Positions 35,197 through 42,956 of a stretch of DNA of 56,012 nt are shown here, in pieces; positions within the stretch are counted from its first letter, which is position 1, and the number at the start of each line of letters is the position of its first letter. The position numbers and the translations under genes are program-made. The DNA lies in assembly GCA_947631965.1 (NCBI GenBank), contig CANRNL010000017.1:1-56012 (forward strand), read 5' to 3'. This DNA is from an uncultured Clostridia bacterium (GTDB lineage: Bacteria; Bacillota; Clostridia; Monoglobales; Monoglobaceae). The notes below the pieces were generated by a model that did not search any database, was not told the origin of the DNA, and saw nothing but the letters and a program-made list of their open reading frames with translations.

Positions 35197-36948
35197 TTAT
35201 CTTATAAGTTTAAACCTCTCAAGCACCGCGGCGATTCTCTCTCCCTTGGGAAGATTGAGAACATCCTTGCGTCTGACCGCCCGAACAACAAAAATCATAA
35301 TAATATATATTACCGCGCAAGCCGCTATTTCAAACAGCGTCATAATTCCCGACGAGGGAAGCACCCTCGCAAGAAAATATCCGGCAGCGCCCATAACCGC
35401 CGCCGCGGCAAGCGGTTTTATAAGGGTGTTCACCGCGCCGAACTTTATTTTTGCCAGACCGACTATTTCGACGGTATTGATAACAGCGATTATGAGGTAG
35501 CATATAAACGTGCCTATCGGCGCGCCCTCTATGCCCAAAAACGGTATCGCAAAATAGTTGAATATGACCTTTGCCGCGCCGCCTATCAGCATATTTACAA
35601 CCGGGTAGTAAACCTTGCCGTAGGCTTGCAGTATTGCGTTGGTGACCTGAACCGCCGCGACCGGAATTATGGCGAGTGAAAGTATGCTAAGCACCGTTTT
35701 GGCGTTGTCTGTGTGGTAGAGCAGGTTAAGAACTCCGCCCGACAGCACCGACATTCCCACCGCGCAGGGTACGCCGAACAGCAGCGCAAGACGTATGGCG
35801 CTTTCGGTTATGCCGCGCGCGCGGCTTTGGTTGTTCTTGGCAAGCGAACCCGAAATCGCGGGAACAACGCTTGTGCCGAGAGCCACGACTATCGTAAGCG
35901 GCAGGTTGAACATTGTAAGCGCCTTGCCCGTATACATTCCGTAGAGGGTGGTTGCCTTTTGCACGTTTATTTCGGCGAGGTTCCAGCCCTCCTCCGCGAC
36001 CTTGCGCGCAAAGTCGGTACCCTGTGAGAACATAAACGAATATCGGTCAAAAACAGCCGGATTTACCACCAGACGGCGGCTTATGGTAGACATATCTATG
36101 AGCGTCGTAAGGCTGGACACCGACGCGCCTATCGTTATCGGTATCGCAATAAGGACGAGAGCCTTTAATATGCTTCCCCGCCCCCTGCTCGCTCCGACGG
36201 TTGGCGACAAAGCTCTGTGTTCGCGCCTTTGCTTCGCCGTGAACAGATATATGCAGATTAGCAGGAGTGCGGACATAAACGTACCCGCGGTAACGCCGAG
36301 TATCGCTCCCGCGGAAGCGTAGACGGTTCTTATATGAGACGACTTCACAACGCCCGCCGCCGCGTCAAAAACGCTCGGAGCGGACGGATCTACCGCCATA
36401 TTCATAATGAAGCCCGCCACAAGCAGACCTATCGCAAGCTTGCCCGCAGACTCTATGACCTCCGAAAAAGCGGTGGGGTACATATTCTGCCTTCCCTGAA
36501 AGTAACCGCGAAGCGCGGAAGCCATCGAAACGAAGAATATCGCGGGAGCAATCGCCTTAATGCCAAGCTCCGCGTCGGGCATATTTACCGCTCTCGCAAA
36601 CGCACCCGCAAACGTGAACAGTACCGCGCTGCCGACAATTCCTATTATAAAGAGCAGTGAAAACGCGGTCTGAAACACTTTTTGCGCGTCGCGCTCGTCG
36701 CCGCGCGCCAGACTTTCGGCGACCATTTTTGAAATAGCCACCGGAAATCCCGCCGTAGCAACGATAAACATAAACGTATATATTTGGTAGCCTCCGTTGA
36801 ACAGCCCCATACCGTCGTCGTTTATGAGGTTGGTCATCGGGATTTTAAAGAATGCGCCTATCAGCTTAACTATAAGGCTTGCCACTCCCAAAATCAGCGC
36901 GCCTTTTACAAAGCTGCCGCCCGACTTCCCGTTTTTGTTTTTAATCAA
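35197..36948 (-). CDS. MurJ/SpoVB-like polysaccharide flippase (YabM type)
   Basis: A 583-residue MVF/MOP-superfamily membrane protein with about 14 predicted helices, starting at FVKGALILGVASLIVKLIGA. These proteins flip lipid-linked precursors; relatives include SpoVB (spore cortex), YabM and MurJ. The spoVT-yabM-mazG-rqcP neighbourhood points to YabM or a SpoVB role, but sequence alone does not separate them. Start is the TTG at 36948 with GGAG nine bases upstream; the nearby ATG is out of frame and stops after four codons. It has a good promoter upstream and precedes mazG by 69 bases. Confidence 0.9.
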   Translation of the reverse strand: MIKNKNGKSGGSFVKGALILGVASLIVKLIGAFFKIPMTNLINDDGMGLFNGGYQIYTFMFIVATAGFPVAISKMVAESLARGDERDAQKVFQTAFSLLFIIGIVGSAVLFTFAGAFARAVNMPDAELGIKAIAPAIFFVSMASALRGYFQGRQNMYPTAFSEVIESAGKLAIGLLVAGFIMNMAVDPSAPSVFDAAAGVVKSSHIRTVYASAGAILGVTAGTFMSALLLICIYLFTAKQRREHRALSPTVGASRGRGSILKALVLIAIPITIGASVSSLTTLIDMSTISRRLVVNPAVFDRYSFMFSQGTDFARKVAEEGWNLAEINVQKATTLYGMYTGKALTMFNLPLTIVVALGTSVVPAISGSLAKNNQSRARGITESAIRLALLFGVPCAVGMSVLSGGVLNLLYHTDNAKTVLSILSLAIIPVAAVQVTNAILQAYGKVYYPVVNMLIGGAAKVIFNYFAIPFLGIEGAPIGTFICYLIIAVINTVEIVGLAKIKFGAVNTLIKPLAAAAVMGAAGYFLARVLPSSGIMTLFEIAACAVIYIIMIFVVRAVRRKDVLNLPKGERIAAVLERFKLIR

Positions 36949-36998
36949 ACTTCATCACTCCGTACAAAAAACTCCGAAACTATGCTCGGATATTAAAG

Positions 36999-37027
36999 AT
37001 TATATTACACTTTTCCAAAAATTACAA
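36999..37027 (-). promoter_or_regulatory. Promoter of the yabM-mazG-rqcP block
   Basis: On the minus strand, TTGTAA (37027-37022), 17 bases, TATAAT (37004-36999). A small hairpin TCCGA/TCGGA with a T6 run follows in the leader (36990-36966). Confidence 0.65.
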
Positions 37028-37035
37028 CTATTTTA

Positions 37036-37746
37036 TTAAAAACCGTGTTTTATTTGTAATTCCGACATAATTTTAAGCACGTCCTCGGCGCACATTTCGC
37101 AAAGACCGTCCTCGTCCGACAAAACGCCGCCGCTCGTGTTCCACCTCATCCTCGAAAAGCCCCGCAGATAATCCGCGCCGCGCGAGCTGTCGGGGAACCG
37201 CTCGCACCATTTCGGGCAGAGCTTTTTCATATACATATTGCAAAGCTCCGCCGCCGCCCCGTCCGACGTGCCGCTTATCTGCACCCCGGGCGGACCGCAG
37301 TGAATAAACGCCGCGCTTTTGTCGCGGCACTCTCCGAGCGCGATTATAACGTGGCTGTCGGACGAGAGAATGTCGCCCGCGCGTATATCGCGCACGCTGT
37401 CGGCGGGCGTGTATTCTCCCCAGCCGAATTTTGAAAATTGCCTTGCCGCCGTGCGCGCCGGAAAGACAAAGCCCTCACCTCCGTTTTCGCGGCGCAGGGT
37501 GTTATATACCGTCCAGCCGACGTAACCTGAGCAGTCCAGCCCGTTTTCGATTTCATAGCGGTGCTTTTTGAAGTCGTAGCTCTCGTCCTGCTCTTCAAAA
37601 AATTTTTTCCATTTCGGGCTTGCGCCGATGCTCACAGCGCTCTCGCCCGCGCCGTTGTCGGCTTTGTTCCAGCCGCCGCCCCAGACGTACAGCGTACTGC
37701 CGAGCGGGATAAATGCGTTAATGAGTAAATCCTTTATTTGCGGCAT
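37036..37746 (-). CDS. NlpC/P60-like cysteine peptidase without signal peptide
   Basis: A 236-residue protein with an NlpC/P60-like papain fold. GLDCSGYVGWTVYNTL carries the presumed catalytic Cys at about residue 70. SSDSHVIIALGEC supplies the His and FIHCGPPG the third polar position. The N-terminus (MPQIKDLLINAFIPLGSTLYVWGGGW) matches the YVWGG strand that precedes the catalytic Cys in the family. There is no signal peptide or wall-binding domain, so it may act in the cytoplasm or inside the forespore or mother cell. GAGGTGA precedes the ATG. It sits between yabM and the divergent spoVT gene, suggesting a developmental role by context only. Confidence 0.8.
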   Translation of the reverse strand: MPQIKDLLINAFIPLGSTLYVWGGGWNKADNGAGESAVSIGASPKWKKFFEEQDESYDFKKHRYEIENGLDCSGYVGWTVYNTLRRENGGEGFVFPARTAARQFSKFGWGEYTPADSVRDIRAGDILSSDSHVIIALGECRDKSAAFIHCGPPGVQISGTSDGAAAELCNMYMKKLCPKWCERFPDSSRGADYLRGFSRMRWNTSGGVLSDEDGLCEMCAEDVLKIMSELQIKHGF

Positions 37747-37852
37747 AAAATCACCTCAATAATATATATTCAAATTGAATTTTTAAATTATGGATAAGTT
37801 TCGACATATTGCAAATAATAGCAAAGGATAAATAAATATTGGAGGAAAAGTA

Positions 37853-38389
37853 ATGAAAGCAACAGGAATAGTAAGAAGAATAGACGACCTCGGTCGTGTT
37901 GTTATACCAAAGGAAATCCGCCGTACAATGAGAATACGGGAGGGCAATCCTCTTGAAATTTTCACCGACAATGACGGCGGCGTAATTTTTAAAAAATATT
38001 CTCCGATAGGGGAGCTGGGGGAGTTTGCGGCGCAGTACGCCGAGAGCCTTTCCAAGACTACGGGCATACCCGCCTGCATAACCGACAAGGACAATGTTAT
38101 CGCGGTTTCGGGTACCTCGAAGCGGGAGCTTTCGGACAGACCCGTGTCGAGCGATATCGAGCGGATTATGGAAAACAAGGTGATGCTCCTGGCGGACTCG
38201 TCCACCGGCAAGATAAACGTAATCGAGGGCAGCGACAAGTACACGGCGGGAGTTGTCGCGCCGATAATTTTTGAGGGCGACAGCATAGGCTCGGTGATTT
38301 TTCTGACCGACGACGATAAGAAAATCACCGAGGTTGAAACCAAGCTCGCCGAGACAGCCGCAGGCTTCCTCGGCCGCACAATGGAGTAG
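37853..38389 (+). CDS. spoVT: Stage V sporulation protein T, AbrB-type regulator
   Basis: DNA-binding regulator that tunes sigma-G-dependent genes in the forespore. The 178-residue protein has the AbrB swapped-hairpin domain (MKATGIVRRIDDLGRVVIPK, IRRTMRIREGNPLEIF) and a GAF-like C-terminal domain (about 55-178), exactly the SpoVT layout. TTGGAGG lies eight bases before the ATG. In B. subtilis it neighbours yabM-yabN-yabO; here it is divergent from them with the NlpC-like gene between. It is a main sign that the organism belongs to a sporulating lineage. Confidence 0.95.
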   Translation: MKATGIVRRIDDLGRVVIPKEIRRTMRIREGNPLEIFTDNDGGVIFKKYSPIGELGEFAAQYAESLSKTTGIPACITDKDNVIAVSGTSKRELSDRPVSSDIERIMENKVMLLADSSTGKINVIEGSDKYTAGVVAPIIFEGDSIGSVIFLTDDDKKITEVETKLAETAAGFLGRTME

Positions 38390-38424
38390 CGGACGGTAAG
38401 CTCATAGTATGCGAAAAAGCAAAT

Positions 38425-38467
38425 AGCCGCGCGGGGTTTTCGATAAGCCCCGCGCGGCTGTTTTTTT
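38425..38467 (+). terminator. Strong terminator after spoVT
   Basis: Stem AGCCGCGCGGGG/CCCCGCGCGGCT with an 11-base loop followed by G and T7. Confidence 0.93.
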
Positions 38468-38470
38468 ATG

Positions 38471-38498
38471 TTGATTTTTCTTGATAATGTGGTAAAAT
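38471..38498 (+). promoter_or_regulatory. Promoter of the second BspA-like gene
   Basis: TTGATT (38471-38476), 16 bases, TAAAAT (38493-38498). It is nearly the same as the promoter at 23591-23618 and is followed closely by the shared leader GATTTTACAAAAGAAGGGA. Confidence 0.65.
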
Positions 38499-38532
38499 AG
38501 AATATGATTTTACAAAAGAAGGGACAGAGTTT

Positions 38533-41298
38533 ATGAAAAAATTTTTATCTGTAATTTTATGCGCAATTATGCTTTTGTCGGCTGTTTCAATCACGGCAGG
38601 TGCGGAACCCTCATATGATAATCAATATGAACATTTGTACTACACAAAATATGATGACCATATTGAAATAACATACTACGAAGGAGACACAGTATCCGTC
38701 GATATTCCCGCCGAGATTGACGGCTTGCCCGTGACAGAAATCAGTTATGGGGCATTTGGCGGTTGCGAAAGCTTAACAAGCATCACAATACCAAACGGCG
38801 TTACAAGTATTGGAGAGTATGTGTTTGAGAGTTGCTACAGCTTAACGAGCATAACAATACCGAGTAGCGTCAAAAGCATTGGCTATGGTGCGTTTTATGA
38901 TACGGCATATTATAACGAAGAGTCAAATTGGCAAGACGGAGTGTTATATATAGACAACTGTTTGATAGGAGCAAATGGTGAACTTCCTTCAGACTATGCA
39001 ATAAACAACGGCACAAGAGTTATTGCGGATAGTGTGTTCAATGGTTGCGACAGCCTAACAAACATCACAATACCAAGCAGCGTGATAAGCATTGGCAATG
39101 GGGCGTTTGCTGATTGCAGCAGTTTAACGAGCGTCACAATACCAAGCAGCGTGATAAGCATTGGCAATGGGGCGTTTGCTGATTGCTACAGTTTAACGAG
39201 CGTCACAATACCAAGCAGCGTTACAAGCATTGGCGAGGGTACGTTTTATTACTGTGAAAGCTTAGCGAGCATAACTGTAGATAATCAAAATCAATATTAT
39301 TGTTCAATAGACGGAAATTTGTTTGATAAAGATAAAAAGACATTGATACAATACGCCATAGGAAAACAGGACAGCCAATATACAATACCGGACGGCGTCA
39401 TAAATATCGGCTATGCTGCGTTTTCAGACTGCTACAGTTTAACGAGCGTCACAATACCGGACAGTGTCATAAGTATTGGTGATAGTGCATTTTATTGGTG
39501 CGACAGTTTAACGAGCGTCACAATACCAAACAGCGTCACAAGTATTGGTGATATTGCGTTTGAGAAATGCGATAGCTTAACAAGCGTCACAATACCGGAC
39601 AGTGTCATAAGTATTGGTGACAGTGCGTTTTTGTGGTGTGACAGTTTAACGAGCGTCACAATACCAAACAGCGTCACAAGTATTGGTGATAGCGCGTTTG
39701 CGGGATGCGACAGCTTAACGAGTGCCACAATACCAAACAGCGTGATAAGCATCGGCAGGGGTGCGTTTTCAGACTGCGGAAGTTTGAATATAAGCGTAGA
39801 CAGCGGCAATAAAAATTACTCAGATATAGACGGCGTTTTGTTTAATAAAGACAAAACCGAAATAATTACATATTCCAAAGATAAGATTCAGCCCGAATAT
39901 TCAATACCAAACGGCGTAATAAGCATTGGAGATCGTGCGTTTTATCTTTGCGACAGCTTAACGAGTGTCATAATACCAAGCAGCGTCACAAGTATTGGCG
40001 ATTGGGCGTTTTATGGTACGGCATATTATAAAGATAAGTCAAATTGGCAAGACGGAGTGTTATATATAGACAACTGTTTGATAGAAGCAAATAGGTATGA
40101 AATTTCTTCAAATTATACAATAAACAGCGGTACAAGAGTTATTGCAAATGAGGCATTTTCGTTGTGTAACAACTTAACGAGCGTTATAATACCGGATAGT
40201 GTCACAAGCATTGGCGAGAGTGCGTTTAGGAGCTGCAAAAGCTTAACGGGCGTCACAATACCAAACAGCGTGATAAGCATTGACAATGGGGCGTTTGAGA
40301 TGTGCGGCAGCTTAACGAGCGTCACAATACCGGACAGTGTCACAATTATTAACGATTATGTGTTTTATTGGTGCAGCGGCTTAACGAGCGTCACAATACC
40401 GGACAGTGTCACAAGTATTGGTGATGGTGCGTTCAATGGATGCGGTAGCTTAACGAGTGCCACAATACCAAACAGCGTAATAAGCATTGGTGATAGTGCG
40501 TTTATGAACTGCGAAAGCTTAACCGACATAACAATACCAGACAGCGTGACAAGTATTGGTAACGGTGTGTTTGAGTGGTGCAAAAGTTTAACTAGCATAA
40601 CCGTAGATAATCAAAATCAATATTATTGTTCAGTAGACGGAAATTTGTTTGATAAAGATAAAAAGACCTTGATACAATACGCCATAGGAAAACAGGACAG
40701 CCTATATACAATACCAAGCGGCGTCACAAGAATCGACAATGGTGCGTTTATGGGGTGTGAAAGCTTAAAGAGCGTAACAATACCGAGTAACGTAACAAGC
40801 ATTGGCGATAGTGCGTTTGCCGATTGCAGCAGTTTAACGAGCGTCACAATACCAAGCAGTGTCATAAGCATTGATGATGGTGCGTTTTATATTTGTTACA
40901 GTTTGAAAGATATATATTATACAGGTAGTGAGGAGCAATGGCAAAATATAATTATTGGAGACTACAACAATCCTCTGATAAGGGCGAATATACATTACAA
41001 TTCGGCAATAGACACCGAGCCGACAAAGTTTGCGGGTATTCCGACCGTGAGTGAGGAAAACGGAGTATATATGATAAACGCGGAGCTTCAAGACATAGAC
41101 GAGGATTGCGCTATGGTTACAGTATTGACAAACGGAGGAAAAATGGCGGGCGTTAATACCGAGAACCTGACAGCGGGACAGACTGAGGCAGTCGTTACGG
41201 TCGCCGCAGATAGTGCGGATGAGGTAAAAATTTTTATATGGGAAAGTATAGACAGTATGAAACCGCTTTGCAATCCGCAGACGGTAAATATAAAATAA
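38533..41298 (+). CDS. Secreted BspA-like leucine-rich-repeat protein (second copy)
   Basis: A 921-residue secreted sister of the protein at 23952. Signal peptide MKKFLSVILCAIMLLSAVSI, then a long LRR_5 solenoid of 23-residue units (LTSVTIPNSVTSIGDSAFxxC). It has two copies of the SNWQDGVLYIDNCLI island and two of the NQNQYYCSIDGNLFDKDKK island, plus one NYSDIDGVLFNKDKTEII island, so part of the solenoid was duplicated as a block. It ends with the YYTGSEEQWQNI cap and the common module (VKIFIWESIDSMKPL). It is probably surface-associated and may bind host, plant or bacterial polymers; the ligand is unknown. Start and leader are shared with the first copy. Confidence 0.9.
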   Translation: MKKFLSVILCAIMLLSAVSITAGAEPSYDNQYEHLYYTKYDDHIEITYYEGDTVSVDIPAEIDGLPVTEISYGAFGGCESLTSITIPNGVTSIGEYVFESCYSLTSITIPSSVKSIGYGAFYDTAYYNEESNWQDGVLYIDNCLIGANGELPSDYAINNGTRVIADSVFNGCDSLTNITIPSSVISIGNGAFADCSSLTSVTIPSSVISIGNGAFADCYSLTSVTIPSSVTSIGEGTFYYCESLASITVDNQNQYYCSIDGNLFDKDKKTLIQYAIGKQDSQYTIPDGVINIGYAAFSDCYSLTSVTIPDSVISIGDSAFYWCDSLTSVTIPNSVTSIGDIAFEKCDSLTSVTIPDSVISIGDSAFLWCDSLTSVTIPNSVTSIGDSAFAGCDSLTSATIPNSVISIGRGAFSDCGSLNISVDSGNKNYSDIDGVLFNKDKTEIITYSKDKIQPEYSIPNGVISIGDRAFYLCDSLTSVIIPSSVTSIGDWAFYGTAYYKDKSNWQDGVLYIDNCLIEANRYEISSNYTINSGTRVIANEAFSLCNNLTSVIIPDSVTSIGESAFRSCKSLTGVTIPNSVISIDNGAFEMCGSLTSVTIPDSVTIINDYVFYWCSGLTSVTIPDSVTSIGDGAFNGCGSLTSATIPNSVISIGDSAFMNCESLTDITIPDSVTSIGNGVFEWCKSLTSITVDNQNQYYCSVDGNLFDKDKKTLIQYAIGKQDSLYTIPSGVTRIDNGAFMGCESLKSVTIPSNVTSIGDSAFADCSSLTSVTIPSSVISIDDGAFYICYSLKDIYYTGSEEQWQNIIIGDYNNPLIRANIHYNSAIDTEPTKFAGIPTVSEENGVYMINAELQDIDEDCAMVTVLTNGGKMAGVNTENLTAGQTEAVVTVAADSADEVKIFIWESIDSMKPLCNPQTVNIK

Positions 41299-41340
41299 AA
41301 GTTTACATAAAAGCTTAGGCGTTAATTTGAACGAGCCGAA

Positions 41341-41377
41341 AAAAACTATCCGCCCGCACAGCGGGCGGATAGTTTTT
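41341..41377. terminator. Bidirectional terminator between the BspA-like and LysR genes
   Basis: A perfect 17-bp stem, AAAAACTATCCGCCCGC with GCGGGCGGATAGTTTTT, ACA loop, T-run on the + strand and A/T-rich arm for the minus strand. Confidence 0.92.
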
Positions 41378-41388
41378 TTGACAAAACA

Positions 41389-42288
41389 TTAAATTTTTAC
41401 AGTCTCGCCGTCTCCGAATTTGCCGCGCAGTCTCTTTAAAAACAGCTCGGCGGGTTTGGAAAAAGCCTGATGCTTTTTCCAGGCGATATCTATGTGTATT
41501 TTTATATCTGAGGCGAGCGGACGGAAGCAGATGCTCTGTTTTTCGTTTGTGCGTATGATTTTGTCAATGCACAGCGCGTACCCCAAGCCCTCGTCGACCA
41601 TAAGCGATGCGTTGTAGAGCAGATTATATATCGCTACGATGTTCAGCTCCTCGTATTCTCTCTTTATCCATTTGGCAACGTCGCGGCTCAGCAGAGTTTG
41701 TCTGGAGATGATGAGCGGCAAGTCCCAAAGGTCCGAAGGCTCGATAAATTTCTTTTCGGCAATCGGGCTGTCGCTTCGCATAAGAAGTCCCCACGAGTCG
41801 GCGGCGGGCAGTCTCAAATATTCGTATTTTGCAATATCGGCAAGCTCGACAAAGACGCAAAAGTCCAATATGCCCTTGTTAAGTTTATCCTCTATGTCGT
41901 CACGGTCGCCGCTGAAAATATGAAAGTGAATATCGGGAAATTCCGAGTGTAATTCGGCGGCGACGCGGGCTATCAGCCGCATAGCGTCGGTCTCTCCGCC
42001 GCCGATGTAAATGTCGCCGTTTATCATATCGTTTCCCGACGTAAACTCCGATATTGTCTTGTCTGTAAGGTTTACTATATCCTCTGCGCGTCTTTTAAAC
42101 AGCACGCCGTCGCCGGTCAGCGAGAGCCGTTTACTGCTCCGCACAATCAGCTTCGTGCCAAGCTCCGCCTCCAAATCCATAAGCTGGCGCGACAGCGTGG
42201 GCTGGGTGATATGCAAAACCTCGGCGGCTTTTGAAATGCTCATCTCCCTCGCGACCGCGAGAAAATATTTTAAAACGCGTATTTCCAT
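41389..42288 (-). CDS. LysR-family transcriptional regulator
   Basis: A 299-residue LysR regulator. The N-terminal winged helix-turn-helix (1-60) reads SISKAAEVLHITQPTLSRQL, and the C-terminal two-lobed periplasmic-binding-like effector domain starts at about 90 (INGDIYIGGGETDAMRLIAR). GGAGTGA lies nine bases before the ATG. It is divergent from the lipoprotein / DUF362-cyclophilin fusion / acetyltransferase operon, the classical arrangement for a LysR protein and its target. In other Clostridia, LysR genes of this sort neighbour cyclophilin-like, flavodoxin and sugar acetyltransferase genes. Effector unknown. Confidence 0.93.
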   Translation of the reverse strand: MEIRVLKYFLAVAREMSISKAAEVLHITQPTLSRQLMDLEAELGTKLIVRSSKRLSLTGDGVLFKRRAEDIVNLTDKTISEFTSGNDMINGDIYIGGGETDAMRLIARVAAELHSEFPDIHFHIFSGDRDDIEDKLNKGILDFCVFVELADIAKYEYLRLPAADSWGLLMRSDSPIAEKKFIEPSDLWDLPLIISRQTLLSRDVAKWIKREYEELNIVAIYNLLYNASLMVDEGLGYALCIDKIIRTNEKQSICFRPLASDIKIHIDIAWKKHQAFSKPAELFLKRLRGKFGDGETVKI

Positions 42289-42316
42289 TGAAAAATCACT
42301 CCTTTATTATGTATTT

Positions 42317-42345
42317 ATTTTACCACAAAACAATATGCCTGTAAA
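42317..42345 (-). promoter_or_regulatory. Promoter of the LysR gene
   Basis: On the minus strand, TTTACA (42345-42340), 17 bases, TAAAAT (42322-42317). Confidence 0.6.
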
Positions 42346-42372
42346 GCATATTATAATATACAATATAAGTAT

Positions 42373-42401
42373 TTGTATTTTTAAATCTCTGCGGATATAA
42401 T
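42373..42401 (+). promoter_or_regulatory. Promoter of the lipoprotein-DUF362-acetyltransferase operon
   Basis: TTGTAT (42373-42378), 17 bases, TATAAT (42396-42401), back to back with the LysR promoter. The AT-rich stretch between the two -35 boxes (about 42346-42372) is where LysR binding would be expected. Confidence 0.6.
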
Positions 42402-42476
42402 ATGGTTAAAGATACATAGTGCGGTAAATTCAGGCATTAAAATAAAACAGCAGTAAAACGGAAAGGAGTGCGTGTA

Positions 42477-42950
42477 ATGAAAAAAATAATCTCAATCATT
42501 TTGACGCTCGTTTTTTGTACGACGTTTATCTCATCCTGTGCGGCACAGCAAGACGATTTAACGATAACGATGCAGATAGGCAATCCCGTTATGACTGTAA
42601 ACGGAGAGGAAAAGGCGATAGACGAGCAGGGAACGGCTCCGGTTATTATAAACAACAGAACTCTCCTTCCCGTGCGCGCAATCGTGGAGGAAATCGGCGG
42701 CGGAGTAGCGTGGGACGAGGAAACCCGAACCGTGTTGCTCGGATACAAGGACGATATAATCATTCTTGAGGCAGACAATCATACCGCGTATCTGAACGAA
42801 AGCAAGCGGGAGCTTGACGTAGCCCCGACCGTCATAAACGACCGCACGATGCTCCCGATAAGGTTTATCGCAAACGGCTTCGGGTTTGACGTGGACTGGA
42901 ACGACAACACTCAAACCGTTACAATTACTCTTAAAGGCGAGGGGGTTTAA
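42477..42950 (+). CDS. Small lipoprotein with copper-amine-oxidase-N-like domain
   Basis: A 157-residue lipoprotein: signal peptide with lipobox ISSC (MKKIISIILTLVFCTTFISS) and a single CuAO-N-like domain with the paired motifs INNRTLLPVRAIVEEIGGGV and INDRTMLPIRFIANGFGFDV. This beta-rich domain has no enzyme activity of its own and is used as a binding or scaffold module on clostridial surface proteins. The ATG at 42477 is chosen over the GTG at 42468 because GGAG would otherwise overlap the start. Only six bases separate it from the next gene, so the two are translated together. Confidence 0.88.
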   Translation: MKKIISIILTLVFCTTFISSCAAQQDDLTITMQIGNPVMTVNGEEKAIDEQGTAPVIINNRTLLPVRAIVEEIGGGVAWDEETRTVLLGYKDDIIILEADNHTAYLNESKRELDVAPTVINDRTMLPIRFIANGFGFDVDWNDNTQTVTITLKGEGV

Positions 42951-42956
42951 TGAATT

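Noticed and set aside
38760-40910. CRISPR-like regularly spaced direct repeats
   Set aside because: The repeats are 69-base coding units for leucine-rich repeats in one open frame, with no unique spacers and no cas genes.
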